From contig NZ_JACHXS010000002.1 of the NCBI RefSeq assembly GCF_014192225.1, positions 434,001 through 498,000 on the forward strand: a DNA stretch of 64,000 nucleotides, given 5' to 3'. The notes under the pieces are model-generated. The model was not told the DNA's origin and did no database searches. It saw only the letters and a list, made by a program, of their open reading frames with translations. The stretch is from Pseudoduganella umbonata (lineage in GTDB: Bacteria; Pseudomonadota; Gammaproteobacteria; Burkholderiales; Burkholderiaceae_D). Below, piece by piece: positions 35,467 through 43,993 of the stretch; the stretch's first letter is position 1; each line of letters starts with the position of its first letter. The translations under genes were made by a program, and so were the position numbers.

Positions 35467-37122
35467 CTACCGGGCCGGTGTTTTTTCGTCGTTGTCGGTC
35501 GAGAAATCGAGCTGCGGCGGGGCGTCGTCCGCGGGGGCGCCGTAGTCGGCGGGCGCGTCGATCTTCAGCTCGACCTCTTCGGTCATGTCGGTGCGCGTTT
35601 CGACGGAGACCAGTGTCGGGAACGCGATGATCAGCGCCACCATCACCACCTGGATGCAGACGAACGGGATGGCGCCCCAGTAGATGTCCGACGTTTTCAC
35701 CGCCTTCGGCGCCACCGAGCGCAGGTAGAACAGTGCGAAGCCGAACGGCGGGTGCATGAACGAGGTCTGCATGTTCACGCCCAGCAGCACGCCGAACCAG
35801 ATCAGGTCGATGCCGAGCTTCTCCGCCACCGGGCCCACCAGCGGCACCAGGATGAAGGCCAGCTCGAAGAAGTCGAGGAAGAACGCCAGCACGAAGAACA
35901 GGATGTTCACGGCGATCAGGAAGCCGGTCGAGCCGCCCGGCAGGCTGGTCAGCAGGTGCTCGACCCACAGGTCGCCGTTCACGCCGCGGAACACCAGCGC
36001 GAACACGGTCGAGCCGATCAGGATGAAGATCACGAAGCACGACAGCCGCGTGGTCGACATCAGCGCCTGCGTCAGCAGCGGCCAGGTCAGCCGCCGGTTC
36101 ATCAGCGCCAGCGCGAGGGCGCCCACGGCGCCCATGCCGCCGCCCTCGGTCGGCGTGGCCAGGCCGATGAAGATGGTGCCCAGCACGAGGAAGATCAGCG
36201 CCAGCGGCGGGATCAGCACGAACACCACCTTCTCGGCCATGCGCGACAGCAGTCCCAGCTTCAGGTAGCGGTTGGCCAGCGCGAACAGGAATGCACCGAC
36301 GATGCCCAGCGCGGCGGCGAAGATGCCCACTTCGTCGCGGTGGGCGTCCGGATGGCGCGCTTCATACCACCAGGCGAAGGCGTACGATACCGCCGCCGTG
36401 ACCACGAGCAGCACCAGCAGCGAGCGCACGCCCGAGTCGCCGTTCGGTTCGCGCAGGTTGCGCGCTTCCAGCGGCAGCGCCGGCGCCTTGTGCGGCTGGA
36501 AAATCGCGATCGCCATCACATAGCCGGCGTACATCGCCGTCAGCAGCAGGCCAGGGCCGAATGCGGCCTTGTACATGTCGCCCACCGAGCGGCCCAGCTG
36601 GTCGGCCATCACGATCAGCACCAGCGACGGCGGGATGATCTGCGCCAGCGTGCCGGAAGCGGCGATCACGCCCGACGCCAGCCGCTTGTCGTACCCATAG
36701 CGCAGCATTACCGGCAGCGAGATCAGCCCCATCGAGATCACCGAGGCGGCCACCACGCCGGTGGTGGCCGCCAGCAGCGCGCCGACGAAGATGACCGCGA
36801 AGGCGACGCCGCCGCGGATCGGCCCGAACAGCTGGCCGATCGTGTCGAGCAGGTCCTCGGCCATGCCGGAGCGTTCCAGGATCAGTCCCATCAGCGTGAA
36901 GAAGGGGATGGCCAGCAGCGTGTCGTTGGCCATGATGCCGAAGATCCGGTTCGGCAGCGCCTGCAGCAGTTCCGGCTTCAGCAGGCCCAGCTCGATGCCC
37001 ACCAGGCCGAAGAACAGGCCGTTGGCTGCCAGCGCGAAGGCCACCGGGAAGCCGCACAGCAGGAACAGCACGAGGGTGCCGAACATGATCGGCGCGATGT
37101 TGGCGATGATGAATGCTTCCAT
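35467..37122 (-). CDS. TRAP transporter large permease, DctM family
   Basis: 551 residues; about twelve or more hydrophobic segments. The N-terminus MEAFIIANIAPIMFGTLVLFLLCGFPVAFALAANGLFFG and the repeated patterns LLAIPFFTLMGLILERSGMAEDLLDTIGQLFGPIRGGVAFAVIFVGALLAATTGVVAASV are typical DctM. It is longer than many DctM proteins, with an extra charged stretch near residues 215-240 (EARNLREPNGDSG). With DctQ it forms the inner-membrane transporter for a dicarboxylate, keto acid or similar substrate delivered by a periplasmic protein. No such binding gene adjoins; the TakP-like gene at 6079 is a candidate partner. Confidence 0.92.
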   Translation of the reverse strand: MEAFIIANIAPIMFGTLVLFLLCGFPVAFALAANGLFFGLVGIELGLLKPELLQALPNRIFGIMANDTLLAIPFFTLMGLILERSGMAEDLLDTIGQLFGPIRGGVAFAVIFVGALLAATTGVVAASVISMGLISLPVMLRYGYDKRLASGVIAASGTLAQIIPPSLVLIVMADQLGRSVGDMYKAAFGPGLLLTAMYAGYVMAIAIFQPHKAPALPLEARNLREPNGDSGVRSLLVLLVVTAAVSYAFAWWYEARHPDAHRDEVGIFAAALGIVGAFLFALANRYLKLGLLSRMAEKVVFVLIPPLALIFLVLGTIFIGLATPTEGGGMGAVGALALALMNRRLTWPLLTQALMSTTRLSCFVIFILIGSTVFALVFRGVNGDLWVEHLLTSLPGGSTGFLIAVNILFFVLAFFLDFFELAFILVPLVGPVAEKLGIDLIWFGVLLGVNMQTSFMHPPFGFALFYLRSVAPKAVKTSDIYWGAIPFVCIQVVMVALIIAFPTLVSVETRTDMTEEVELKIDAPADYGAPADDAPPQLDFSTDNDEKTPAR

Positions 37123-37135
37123 GTGCCGTGGCTCC

Positions 37136-37714
37136 TCAGTCGATCCGGTTGGCTTGCTTGATCGCTTCGATCTCCTGCTGCGGCGTGGGCGCCTGCTTCG
37201 TGAACGCGCTCTCGTCGAGCCGTCCGCGCAGGTATTCGATGCGCTTGATGATTTCGGAAAGTCCCTGCAGGATCATCAGCGCGAAGCCGAGCGGCACGAG
37301 GATCTTCGCCGGCCACACGATCAGGCCGCCGGAGTTGCTGGACATCTCGGCGCTGCGCAGCGATTCCATTCCGAACGGGATGCCGTAATACAGGATCACG
37401 CAGCAGATGGGCAGCAGGAAGAGGAAGAAGCCGAACAGGTCGATCCAGACCTGGGTGCGGCGCGGGAAGCGGCCGACGATCACGTCGATGCGAACGTGCT
37501 CGTCGCGGCGCAGCGTGTGGGGAGCCGCAAGCATGAAGACCGCGGCGAACAGGTACCACTGGATTTCCAGCCATGCATTGGAGCTGGCGTTCAAGGAATA
37601 GCGGATCAGCGCGTTGGCCGCGCAGACCAGCACCGCGGCCAGCAGCCCCCACGCCACCACCGCCGCGATCCTGTCGTTCAGTCCATCGATTGCCCGTGAT
37701 ATTGCCATCAACAT
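37136..37714 (-). CDS. TRAP transporter small permease, DctQ family
   Basis: 192 residues from the ATG at 37714 with GAGGAGACAACG ahead. Four membrane segments are seen (VVAWGLLAAVLVCAANALIRY, WYLFAAVFMLAAPHTL, WIDLFGFFLFLLPICCVILYYGI, ILVPLGFALMILQGLSEII), as expected for DctQ. It lies 13 bp before DctM in the same operon. The charged tail of about 25 residues (RRLDESAFTKQAPTPQQEIEAIKQ region) is cytoplasmic. Confidence 0.9.
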   Translation of the reverse strand: MLMAISRAIDGLNDRIAAVVAWGLLAAVLVCAANALIRYSLNASSNAWLEIQWYLFAAVFMLAAPHTLRRDEHVRIDVIVGRFPRRTQVWIDLFGFFLFLLPICCVILYYGIPFGMESLRSAEMSSNSGGLIVWPAKILVPLGFALMILQGLSEIIKRIEYLRGRLDESAFTKQAPTPQQEIEAIKQANRID

Positions 37715-37842
37715 CGTTGTCTCCTCTGCTTCCTTGAAGTGGGCGCTGCTCTGGCGCCCGGATCGCGTGGGTGATGCGGTGACGGGGTCGATGGCTTACA
37801 TGGCGGTGGCTCCTGTGTTGTGTCGGACCAGTGGCGGGGCGT

Positions 37843-39240
37843 TTATGCGCCCAGCTGGGCGCGCACGCGGGCAATCGCGGCGCGCACCTGGTTCGGCGCG
37901 GTGCCGCCCACGTGGTCGCGCGCGGCCACCGAGCCTTCCAGCGTCAGCACCTCGAAGACGTCCTCGCCGACCAGCGGCGAGAAGGCGCGCAGCTGGTCCA
38001 GCGACAGGTCGGCCAGGTCGCAGTTCGCATCCACGCAGGTGCGCACGGCATGCGCCACGGCTTCGTGCGCGTCGCGGAACGGCAGGCCCTTCTTGACCAG
38101 GTAGTCGGCCAGGTCGGTCGCGGTGGCGTAACCCTGCAGCGCGGCGGCGCGCATCGCTTCCGGCTTGACGGTGATGCCGCCGGCCATGTCGGCGAAGATG
38201 CGCAGCGTGTCGACCACGGTGTCCACGGTGTCGAACAGCGGTTCCTTGTCTTCCTGGTTGTCCTTGTTGTAGGCCAGCGGCTGGCCTTTCATCAGGGTCA
38301 GGAGGCCCATCAGGTGGCCGTACACGCGGCCGGTCTTGCCGCGCGCCAGTTCCGGCACGTCCGGGTTCTTCTTTTGCGGCATGATCGACGAGCCGGTGCA
38401 GAAGCGGTCGGCGATGTCGATGAAGCCGACCCGCGGGCTCATCCAGATCACCAGTTCTTCCGACATGCGCGACACGTGCGTCATGATCAGCGAGGCGGCG
38501 GCCGTGAATTCGATCGCGAAGTCGCGGTCCGACACGGCATCGAGCGAGTTGTGGCATACGTCGTCGAAGCCCAGGCTCTGCGCCACGCGCAGGCGGTCGA
38601 TCGGGAACGTGGTGCCGGCCAGCGCGGCGGCGCCCAGCGGCAGGCGGTTGACGCGCTTGCGGCAGTCCGCCATGCGCTCGGCGTCGCGGCCGAACATCTC
38701 GACGTAGGCCAGCATGTGGTGGCCGAACGTGATCGGCTGCGCCACCTGCATGTGCGTGAAGCCGGGCAGGATGGTGTCGGCGTGCTGCTCGGCCAGGTCC
38801 ACCAGCGCGCTGCGCAGCTGGGTCAGCAGGCCGGTGATGTCGTCGATGGCGGAACGCACGTACAGGCGGATGTCGGTCGCCACCTGGTCGTTGCGGGAAC
38901 GGCCCGTGTGCAGGCGCTTGCCCGCATCGCCGGCCAGTTCGGTCAGGCGCTTCTCGATGTTCAGGTGCACGTCTTCCAGGTCCAGCAGCCACTCGAACTG
39001 GCCGCCTTCGATCTCGGCGGTGATCTGCGCCATGCCGCTGCGGATCGCGTCCAGGTCGGCGGTGGGGATGATGCCTTGCGCGGCCAGCATTTCAGCGTGG
39101 GCCAGCGAGCCTTCGATGTCGGCCTTCCACATGCGCTTGTCGAAGAATACCGAGGCGGTGTAGCGCTTGACGAGATCGGAAACGGGTTCGGAGAAGCGGG
39201 CCGACCAGGCCTCGCCTTTTTTGGAGAGTTGTTCAGTCAT
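37843..39240 (-). CDS. argH: Argininosuccinate lyase
   Basis: 465 residues. The fumarase/aspartase superfamily signature [12 protein letters not shown] is intact, and the N-terminal [37 protein letters not shown] is typical of Arg[14 protein letters not shown] contains the catalytic residues. It splits argininosuccinate into arginine and fumarate. It is a single gene, not part of an arg cluster, and is divergent from the exported NTF2-like gene at 39345. Confidence 0.95.
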   Translation of the reverse strand: MTEQLSKKGEAWSARFSEPVSDLVKRYTASVFFDKRMWKADIEGSLAHAEMLAAQGIIPTADLDAIRSGMAQITAEIEGGQFEWLLDLEDVHLNIEKRLTELAGDAGKRLHTGRSRNDQVATDIRLYVRSAIDDITGLLTQLRSALVDLAEQHADTILPGFTHMQVAQPITFGHHMLAYVEMFGRDAERMADCRKRVNRLPLGAAALAGTTFPIDRLRVAQSLGFDDVCHNSLDAVSDRDFAIEFTAAASLIMTHVSRMSEELVIWMSPRVGFIDIADRFCTGSSIMPQKKNPDVPELARGKTGRVYGHLMGLLTLMKGQPLAYNKDNQEDKEPLFDTVDTVVDTLRIFADMAGGITVKPEAMRAAALQGYATATDLADYLVKKGLPFRDAHEAVAHAVRTCVDANCDLADLSLDQLRAFSPLVGEDVFEVLTLEGSVAARDHVGGTAPNQVRAAIARVRAQLGA

Positions 39241-39344
39241 GATGAGAAGGGTCCAGTAATCCGTCGATTATAGCCAACGTTGGCGCCCTTCCGTCCTTTT
39301 GTCGGCCGGTGCTATTGTTGTGTTTTTGACGACAGGAGCCCGTG

Positions 39345-39890
39345 ATGAACAAGTCGATTGCGATGTTCGCGTTGTTGACGGCCATGGCCGGAAGCGCTTT
39401 TGCGCAGCAGCCGCCGGCCAAACCTGCCCCGGCGGCTTCCGTTGCGGATGCCGCCAGCGTCGATGCGGTGATCGCCGCGCTGTACGACACCATCTCCGGC
39501 CCGGCCGGCAAAGCGCGCGACTGGGACCGCCTGCGCGCATTGTTCCGCGCCGACGGGAAAATGATCGTGCACGGCCGAAGCAAGGAGGGCGTGTTCATCA
39601 CGCGCGTGCTGTCGGTGGAGGACTATATCGCCCGCGTTACGCCGCTGTTCGCGAAGGAGGGCTTCTTCGAGTCCGAACTGGCGCGCAGGACCGAGCAGTT
39701 CGGCCAGATCGCCCACGTGTTTTCCACGTATGAATCGCGCCATGCGAAGGAGGAGGCGAAACCCTTCCAGCGCGGGATCAACAGCATCCAGCTGGTCAAC
39801 GATGGCCGGCGCTGGTGGGTGCAGTCCCTGGTATGGCAGGCCGAAACGGATGGCAATCCGCTGCCGGAGCGCTACCTGGGAGGCCGATGA
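39345..39890 (+). CDS. Exported NTF2-like protein
   Basis: 181 residues from the ATG at 39345 (AGGAG at 39334-39338). A GTG at 39342 is an in-frame alternative. A signal peptide is visible (MNKSIAMFALLTAMAGSAFAQQ). The remainder, with VDAVIAALYDTISGPAGKARDWDRLRALFRADGKMIVHG and YESRHAKEEAKPFQRGINSIQLVNDGRRWWVQSLVWQ, resembles SnoaL/NTF2-like periplasmic proteins. Function unknown. The GNAT gene begins in the base after its stop. Confidence 0.7.
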   Translation: MNKSIAMFALLTAMAGSAFAQQPPAKPAPAASVADAASVDAVIAALYDTISGPAGKARDWDRLRALFRADGKMIVHGRSKEGVFITRVLSVEDYIARVTPLFAKEGFFESELARRTEQFGQIAHVFSTYESRHAKEEAKPFQRGINSIQLVNDGRRWWVQSLVWQAETDGNPLPERYLGGR

Positions 39891-40325
39891 ATGGAATTCA
39901 CGGTCGATACGGACAAGGCGCGGCTGGACGTGGCGCGCATCCACCGCTACCTCGGCGAGGAGTCGACGTGGGCCCTCGGCATTCCGCGTGAGACGGTCGA
40001 TCGCGCAATCGCGCATTCGCTCTGTTTCGGCGGCTACGTGGGCGGCGCACAGGCGGCGTTCGCGCGGGTGGTCACCGACCAGGCCACGTTCGCCTACCTG
40101 CTGGACGTGTTCGTACTGCCCGAATACCAGGGCCGTGGCTACGGCACGCGGCTGATGGACGCCGTGATGGCGCACCCGGGCTTGCAGGGCCTGCGCAAGT
40201 TCATGCTCACCACCACGACCGCCGCGCCCCTGTATGCCCGCTACGGCTTCACGCCGCCGGCCATGCCCGAAGCGCTGATGGAGCGCGCTTTCGCGGACAT
40301 GTACCGCCAGCCGCGGGATCGCTGA
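39891..40325 (+). CDS. GNAT family N-acetyltransferase
   Basis: 144 residues. The acetyl-CoA-binding motif VLPEYQGRGYGTRLMDAVM (Q/R-x-x-G-x-G) and the C-terminal strand YARYGFTPP are typical. The substrate cannot be predicted. The gene starts in the base following the preceding stop codon, so it is translationally coupled. A decayed TonB receptor fragment follows. Confidence 0.85.
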   Translation: MEFTVDTDKARLDVARIHRYLGEESTWALGIPRETVDRAIAHSLCFGGYVGGAQAAFARVVTDQATFAYLLDVFVLPEYQGRGYGTRLMDAVMAHPGLQGLRKFMLTTTTAAPLYARYGFTPPAMPEALMERAFADMYRQPRDR

Positions 40326-40407
40326 GAGTCGTTTGTGGATCACGCCGTCCCTGGCACGCTTGGGTTTTGCCGCCGACCGGCGTACATTGTGGCGCGGTCG
40401 CATTTGG

Positions 40408-40683
40408 GCAAATAACCATCTACGCAGACCGCAATCCGGCGATCGGCACGGATGACGGCAGCGTGGTGGCGCCGAATCGCGTGCCCTCGTATTCGCTGTG
40501 GGGCATGTCCGCTGCCTGGCAGGCGAGCCGTGCGCTGAAAGTACGCGCCGGGGTGCAGAATATGTTCGACCGCAGCCCGCCGTATTCGACCAGGCGTACC
40601 ACTTCCTTTCAGGCTGCGACACGACGTACACGGACCCGCGCGGCCGCCGTTTCCATGCGAGTGTGAATTACGCCTTCAAATAG
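40408..40683 (+). pseudogene. C-terminal remnant of a TonB-dependent receptor, frameshifted
   Basis: The frame RVPSYSLWGMSAAWQASRALKVRAGVQNMFDRSPPYS runs to about 40590 and then the protein continues in another frame as DQAYHFLSGCDTTYTDPRGRRFHASVNYAFK, ending at 40683. Together they match the last barrel strands of TonB receptors (NMFDRSPPYSNQAYxFLSGYDxxYTDPRGR). One base has been lost near 40585-40591. No upstream plug or barrel sequence is seen, so this is a leftover of a larger deletion. It lies 10 bp before the cyanophycinase. Confidence 0.8.
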
Positions 40684-40692
40684 GGGGAGCCG

Positions 40693-41997
40693 ATGTTCAA
40701 GCCGATCTTCGCCACGGCCTTCACCAGGACTGTCACCAGGACTGTCACCAGGACTGCTGTCACCATGCTTGTAACCCTGACCGGCATGACCGCCACGGCG
40801 CAGACGCTTGCAACCCCTCCCGAGGAGCCCGGGGAAGCACGGGCGCCCCTGCCGGCCGCCAAGGGGTCCCTGGTCATCATCGGCGGCGGCCTGCGCGCCG
40901 ACAATGCCGACGTATGGCAGAAGATCGTCAGCCTGGCCGGTGGCAAGGGAGCCCGGATCGCGGTGTTTCCATCGGCATCCGGTACGCCCGAACGTGCCGC
41001 CGCGACCAGTATCGCCTACCTGAAGAAGTACGGCGCCGAGCCGTTCGCGGTGCCGGTGGCGCAGCGGCTGGCCAACAGCGATTACCGCAAGGCGGCGGAC
41101 GACGCGGCGCTGGCGGAAAAGATCCGCAAGGCCGATGGCGTGTATTTCGCCGGCGGCGACCAGGCGCGCATCACGCAGGCGCTGATCCGCGAGAACGGCA
41201 CGCGCACGCGGGCGCTGGAGGCGATCTGGGACCTGTACCGCCGCGGCGGCGTGGTGGCCGGCACCAGCGCCGGCGCGGCCATCATGAGCAGCACGATGTT
41301 CTACCGGCCCGACGCGATCCTGGCGATGCTGCGCGGCGGCGTGCGCGACGGGCAGGAAATCGCCCCCGGCCTGGGCTTCATCGGCGACGACGTGTTCGTC
41401 GACCAGCACCTGCTGGTGCGCGGCCGCTTCGCGCGGATGATCCCCGTCATGCTGGCCAAGAACTACAAGCTGGGCCTGGGAGTGGACGAGGACAGCGCGA
41501 TGGTCATCAACGCCCAGCGCGAAGTGGAAGTCATCGGCTATACGGGAGCGCTGCTGATGGACCTGTCGCTGGCGGTGACGGACACCAGCAAGCCCGATTT
41601 CAACGTCAGCAACGTGCGCATCAGCTACCTCGACCGGGGCGACAAGTTCAACATCATCACGCAAAGCTACACGCCGTCGCCCGACAAGGCCGGCGGCCGG
41701 ATCGACCCGGCGCGCACCGCGCTGCGCGGCCCCGTGTTCAGCAACGACATCCTCGGCAACAACGCCGTCGTCAACATCATGGAACGGCTGATCGACAGCG
41801 ACCAGAACGAAGCGATCGGCATCGCCAGCGGCAATCCCCGTTCCACGGCCCCGGAAGTGGGCTTCGAGTTCCGCTTCACCAAGACGCCGGAAACGGTCGG
41901 CTATATCTCCAGCACCGTCGAGGCGTATTCGGTGCTCAACGTGCGGCTCGACATCCGGCCGATCGATATACCCCGCCCGCTCTATAAATACCGCTGA
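40693..41997 (+). CDS. Cyanophycinase-like exported serine peptidase (S51)
   Basis: 434 residues, GGGGGAG before the ATG at 40693. A signal-peptide-like N-terminus contains the repeated RTVTRTVTRTAVT encoded by a 12-bp tandem repeat, ending MTATAQT. The S51 domain is clear: KGSLVIIGGGLRADN, VYFAGGDQARI, GVVAGTSAGAAIMS with the nucleophile Ser, and EDSAMVIN. Cyanophycinases cleave the Asp-Arg polymer cyanophycin; exported forms let heterotrophs use it as a nitrogen source. An ATG at residue 25 could give a shorter signal peptide and cannot be excluded. Confidence 0.88.
   Translation: MFKPIFATAFTRTVTRTVTRTAVTMLVTLTGMTATAQTLATPPEEPGEARAPLPAAKGSLVIIGGGLRADNADVWQKIVSLAGGKGARIAVFPSASGTPERAAATSIAYLKKYGAEPFAVPVAQRLANSDYRKAADDAALAEKIRKADGVYFAGGDQARITQALIRENGTRTRALEAIWDLYRRGGVVAGTSAGAAIMSSTMFYRPDAILAMLRGGVRDGQEIAPGLGFIGDDVFVDQHLLVRGRFARMIPVMLAKNYKLGLGVDEDSAMVINAQREVEVIGYTGALLMDLSLAVTDTSKPDFNVSNVRISYLDRGDKFNIITQSYTPSPDKAGGRIDPARTALRGPVFSNDILGNNAVVNIMERLIDSDQNEAIGIASGNPRSTAPEVGFEFRFTKTPETVGYISSTVEAYSVLNVRLDIRPIDIPRPLYKYR
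40721..40756 (+). repeat. Three 12-bp tandem repeats in the cyanophycinase signal peptide
   Basis: Three copies of TCACCAGGACTG (40721-40732, 40733-40744, 40745-40756) encode the Thr-Arg-Thr-Val repeats in the signal region. In-frame slippage would change the length of the n-region by four residues per unit. Confidence 0.8.
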
Positions 41998-42001
41998 GAG
42001 C

Positions 42002-42093
42002 CGCCAACACAAGCCCCATGGCTGCGTTGCATCGTCTTGCCGTACTAAAGTACTGTCTTCGACGATGCGCCTTGCCCTGGGCTTGTGTTGGCG
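42002..42093. repeat. 92-nt imperfect hairpin element after cyanophycinase
   Basis: Perfect 15-bp ends (CGCCAACACAAGCCC at 42002-42016 and GGGCTTGTGTTGGCG at 42079-42093) enclose internal paired segments GCATCGTC / GACGATGC and the apical stem GTACT-AA-AGTAC at 42042-42053. The layout is that of a small mobile or REP-like palindromic element. It follows the cyanophycinase stop by about 5 bp and could also act as a transcription terminator or RNA-stabilising hairpin. Confidence 0.75.
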
Positions 42094-42218
42094 TCTCGGG
42101 GATAGCGTCTCGGGGGTATGGATGAGCATGAAATAATAAATTTAAAATAATTGAATCCGCCCGGCGCGCCGGTGCGTATAAGGCCACGCTGTCTCCACAA
42201 ATCATAAAGGGGAATATC

Positions 42219-43727
42219 GTGGCCAACCTGATTCAACGTTCGTTACCCGCAGCACTGCCGTTCGCACTCGCGCTGATGTCCTTGCCGGCGCAGGCATCGA
42301 GTCACCGCGAAGCACCGTTCATTGCCGGCATGCCGCGCGCCGATGCGACGGATTTCTACATGTTCCGCAGCTACGAGCCCGGCCGCGAGAAATTCGTGAC
42401 GCTGGTGGCCAACTACCTGCCGCTGCAGGATGCCTACGGCGGGCCGAATTATTTCCAGCTCGATCCCAACGCGCTGTACGAGATCCACCTCGACAACAAC
42501 GGCGACGCCAAGGAAGACATCACGTTCCAGTTCCGCTTTGCCAGCACCAACAACAATGATGCGTTCGTGGTGGGTGGCAAGAAAGTGCCGATCCCGCTGA
42601 TCATCAATGGCGGAGCGATCAACGATGTCAATCCGCCGGGGCTGAACGTGCGCGAAACCTATACGGTGGCCGTGGTGCGGGGCGACCGCCGTACCGGCCC
42701 GCGCGAGCGCCTTGCCAACCCCAGCGGCGCGAAGATGTTCGACAAGCCGGTCGACAATATCGGCAACAAGGCCATTCCCGACTACGCCGGCTATGCGGCG
42801 CGGCACATTTATGACGTGACGATCCCGGGCTGCGATACGCCGGCGCGGGTGTTCGTGGGCCAGCGCAAGGATCCGTTCGCCGTCAACCTGGGCGAAACGT
42901 TCGACCTGGTCAACTACAAGTCGCCGGCGGTGGAATTCGACGCGAACGCCGAACGCAGCGCGCGCGACGATCTCGCCGACAAGAACGTGACGACGATCGC
43001 GATGGAAGTGGCGGCCAGCTGCCTGGTGGCGCCGGGCGGTGCCGATCCCGTCATCGGCGGCTGGACCACGGCCAGCGTGCCGCAGGGGCGGCTGATCAAT
43101 CCGGTGCCGAACAACACCAACACTTCCGCCAAGGAGGGCGGCGCGTGGACGCAGGTGTCGCGCCTGGGCATGCCGCTGGTGAACGAGGTGGTGATCGGGC
43201 TGAAGGACAAGGACCGCTTCAACCACAGCCGCCCCAGCGGCGACACGCAGTTCCTCACCTATGTCACCAATCCCACCTTGCCCGCGCTGGTGGAAACGCT
43301 GTTCGCGAGTGCCGGCGTGAAAGCGCCCACCAACTTCCCCCGCAATGACCTGGTGACCGTGTTCCTGACGGGCGTGCCGGGCCTGAACCAGCCGGCCAAG
43401 GTGACACCTTCCGAGATGCTGCGGCTGAACACGGCGATTGCCGCGCTGCCGAAAGGCGCGCAAAAGCGGCTTGGCGTGATCGATGGCGACAACGCCGGCT
43501 TCCCGAACGGCCGCCGGCCCGGCGACGACGTGGTCGATATCGAACTGCGCGTGGCGATGGGCAAGCTGTGCACGCTGAACCTGGGCTGTGCGCCGGCCAA
43601 TGCGCCATCCGGCGCGATCCGGTTCACCGATGGCGCCTACCTGGATGCCGCCGCGTTCGACGATGAGTTCCCCTACCTGACCACGCCGATCCCGGGTTCG
43701 CCGCAATCGGTCGCGTCGCGCCGGTAA
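42219..43727 (+). CDS. DUF4331-type exported protein
   Basis: 502 residues from a GTG with AAAGGGGA in front. The signal peptide ends ALMSLPAQASS and the mature protein begins SSHREAPFIAGMPRADATDFYMFRSYE, the hallmark of DUF4331. The protein is beta-rich and probably periplasmic or surface-linked; its function is unknown. It is the first gene of a tight five-gene operon ending in a TonB receptor. The regulatory region upstream (42094-42218) is AT-rich and contains no operator I recognise. Confidence 0.87.
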   Translation: MANLIQRSLPAALPFALALMSLPAQASSHREAPFIAGMPRADATDFYMFRSYEPGREKFVTLVANYLPLQDAYGGPNYFQLDPNALYEIHLDNNGDAKEDITFQFRFASTNNNDAFVVGGKKVPIPLIINGGAINDVNPPGLNVRETYTVAVVRGDRRTGPRERLANPSGAKMFDKPVDNIGNKAIPDYAGYAARHIYDVTIPGCDTPARVFVGQRKDPFAVNLGETFDLVNYKSPAVEFDANAERSARDDLADKNVTTIAMEVAASCLVAPGGADPVIGGWTTASVPQGRLINPVPNNTNTSAKEGGAWTQVSRLGMPLVNEVVIGLKDKDRFNHSRPSGDTQFLTYVTNPTLPALVETLFASAGVKAPTNFPRNDLVTVFLTGVPGLNQPAKVTPSEMLRLNTAIAALPKGAQKRLGVIDGDNAGFPNGRRPGDDVVDIELRVAMGKLCTLNLGCAPANAPSGAIRFTDGAYLDAAAFDDEFPYLTTPIPGSPQSVASRR

Positions 43728-43737
43728 GGAGACCATC

Positions 43738-43980
43738 ATGAAAACGGCTTGTTTCGTTGCGGCCCTGCTGCTTGCCGGTTGCGGCGGGGGCGGCGGCGGT
43801 GATTCGTTCGCCGGCGGCGGCGCGGCCGGTCCCGCTCCGGCACCGCCTCCTGTGGCGATGGGCGATGCGTTTTTCGCCGGCGTGCAGGCGCTGCTGGGGC
43901 GCGAGGCCGATGGCGAACCGGTGGCGGTCGACGGCGAGGGCGCCCCGGCCGAAGGCCTGGAACCGCAGGAGCTGAAGTGA
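43738..43980 (+). CDS. Small lipoprotein
   Basis: 80 residues. Lipobox LLAGC at residues 12-16 (MKTACFVAALLLAGC), followed by a Gly run (GGGGGGD) and an Ala/Pro-rich linker, then a short acidic C-terminus. Located 10 bp after the DUF4331 gene and 13 bp before the TPR gene, so it is part of the operon. No named family recognised; length and composition suggest a structural or anchoring role. Confidence 0.72.
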   Translation: MKTACFVAALLLAGCGGGGGGDSFAGGGAAGPAPAPPPVAMGDAFFAGVQALLGREADGEPVAVDGEGAPAEGLEPQELK

Positions 43981-43993
43981 GCCGGGGCGCGCC

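Noticed and set aside
33847..37161. Very long plus-strand frame (1104 codons) opposite the M24 and DctM genes
   Set aside because: Antisense shadow in high-GC sequence; the minus-strand genes carry clear family motifs.
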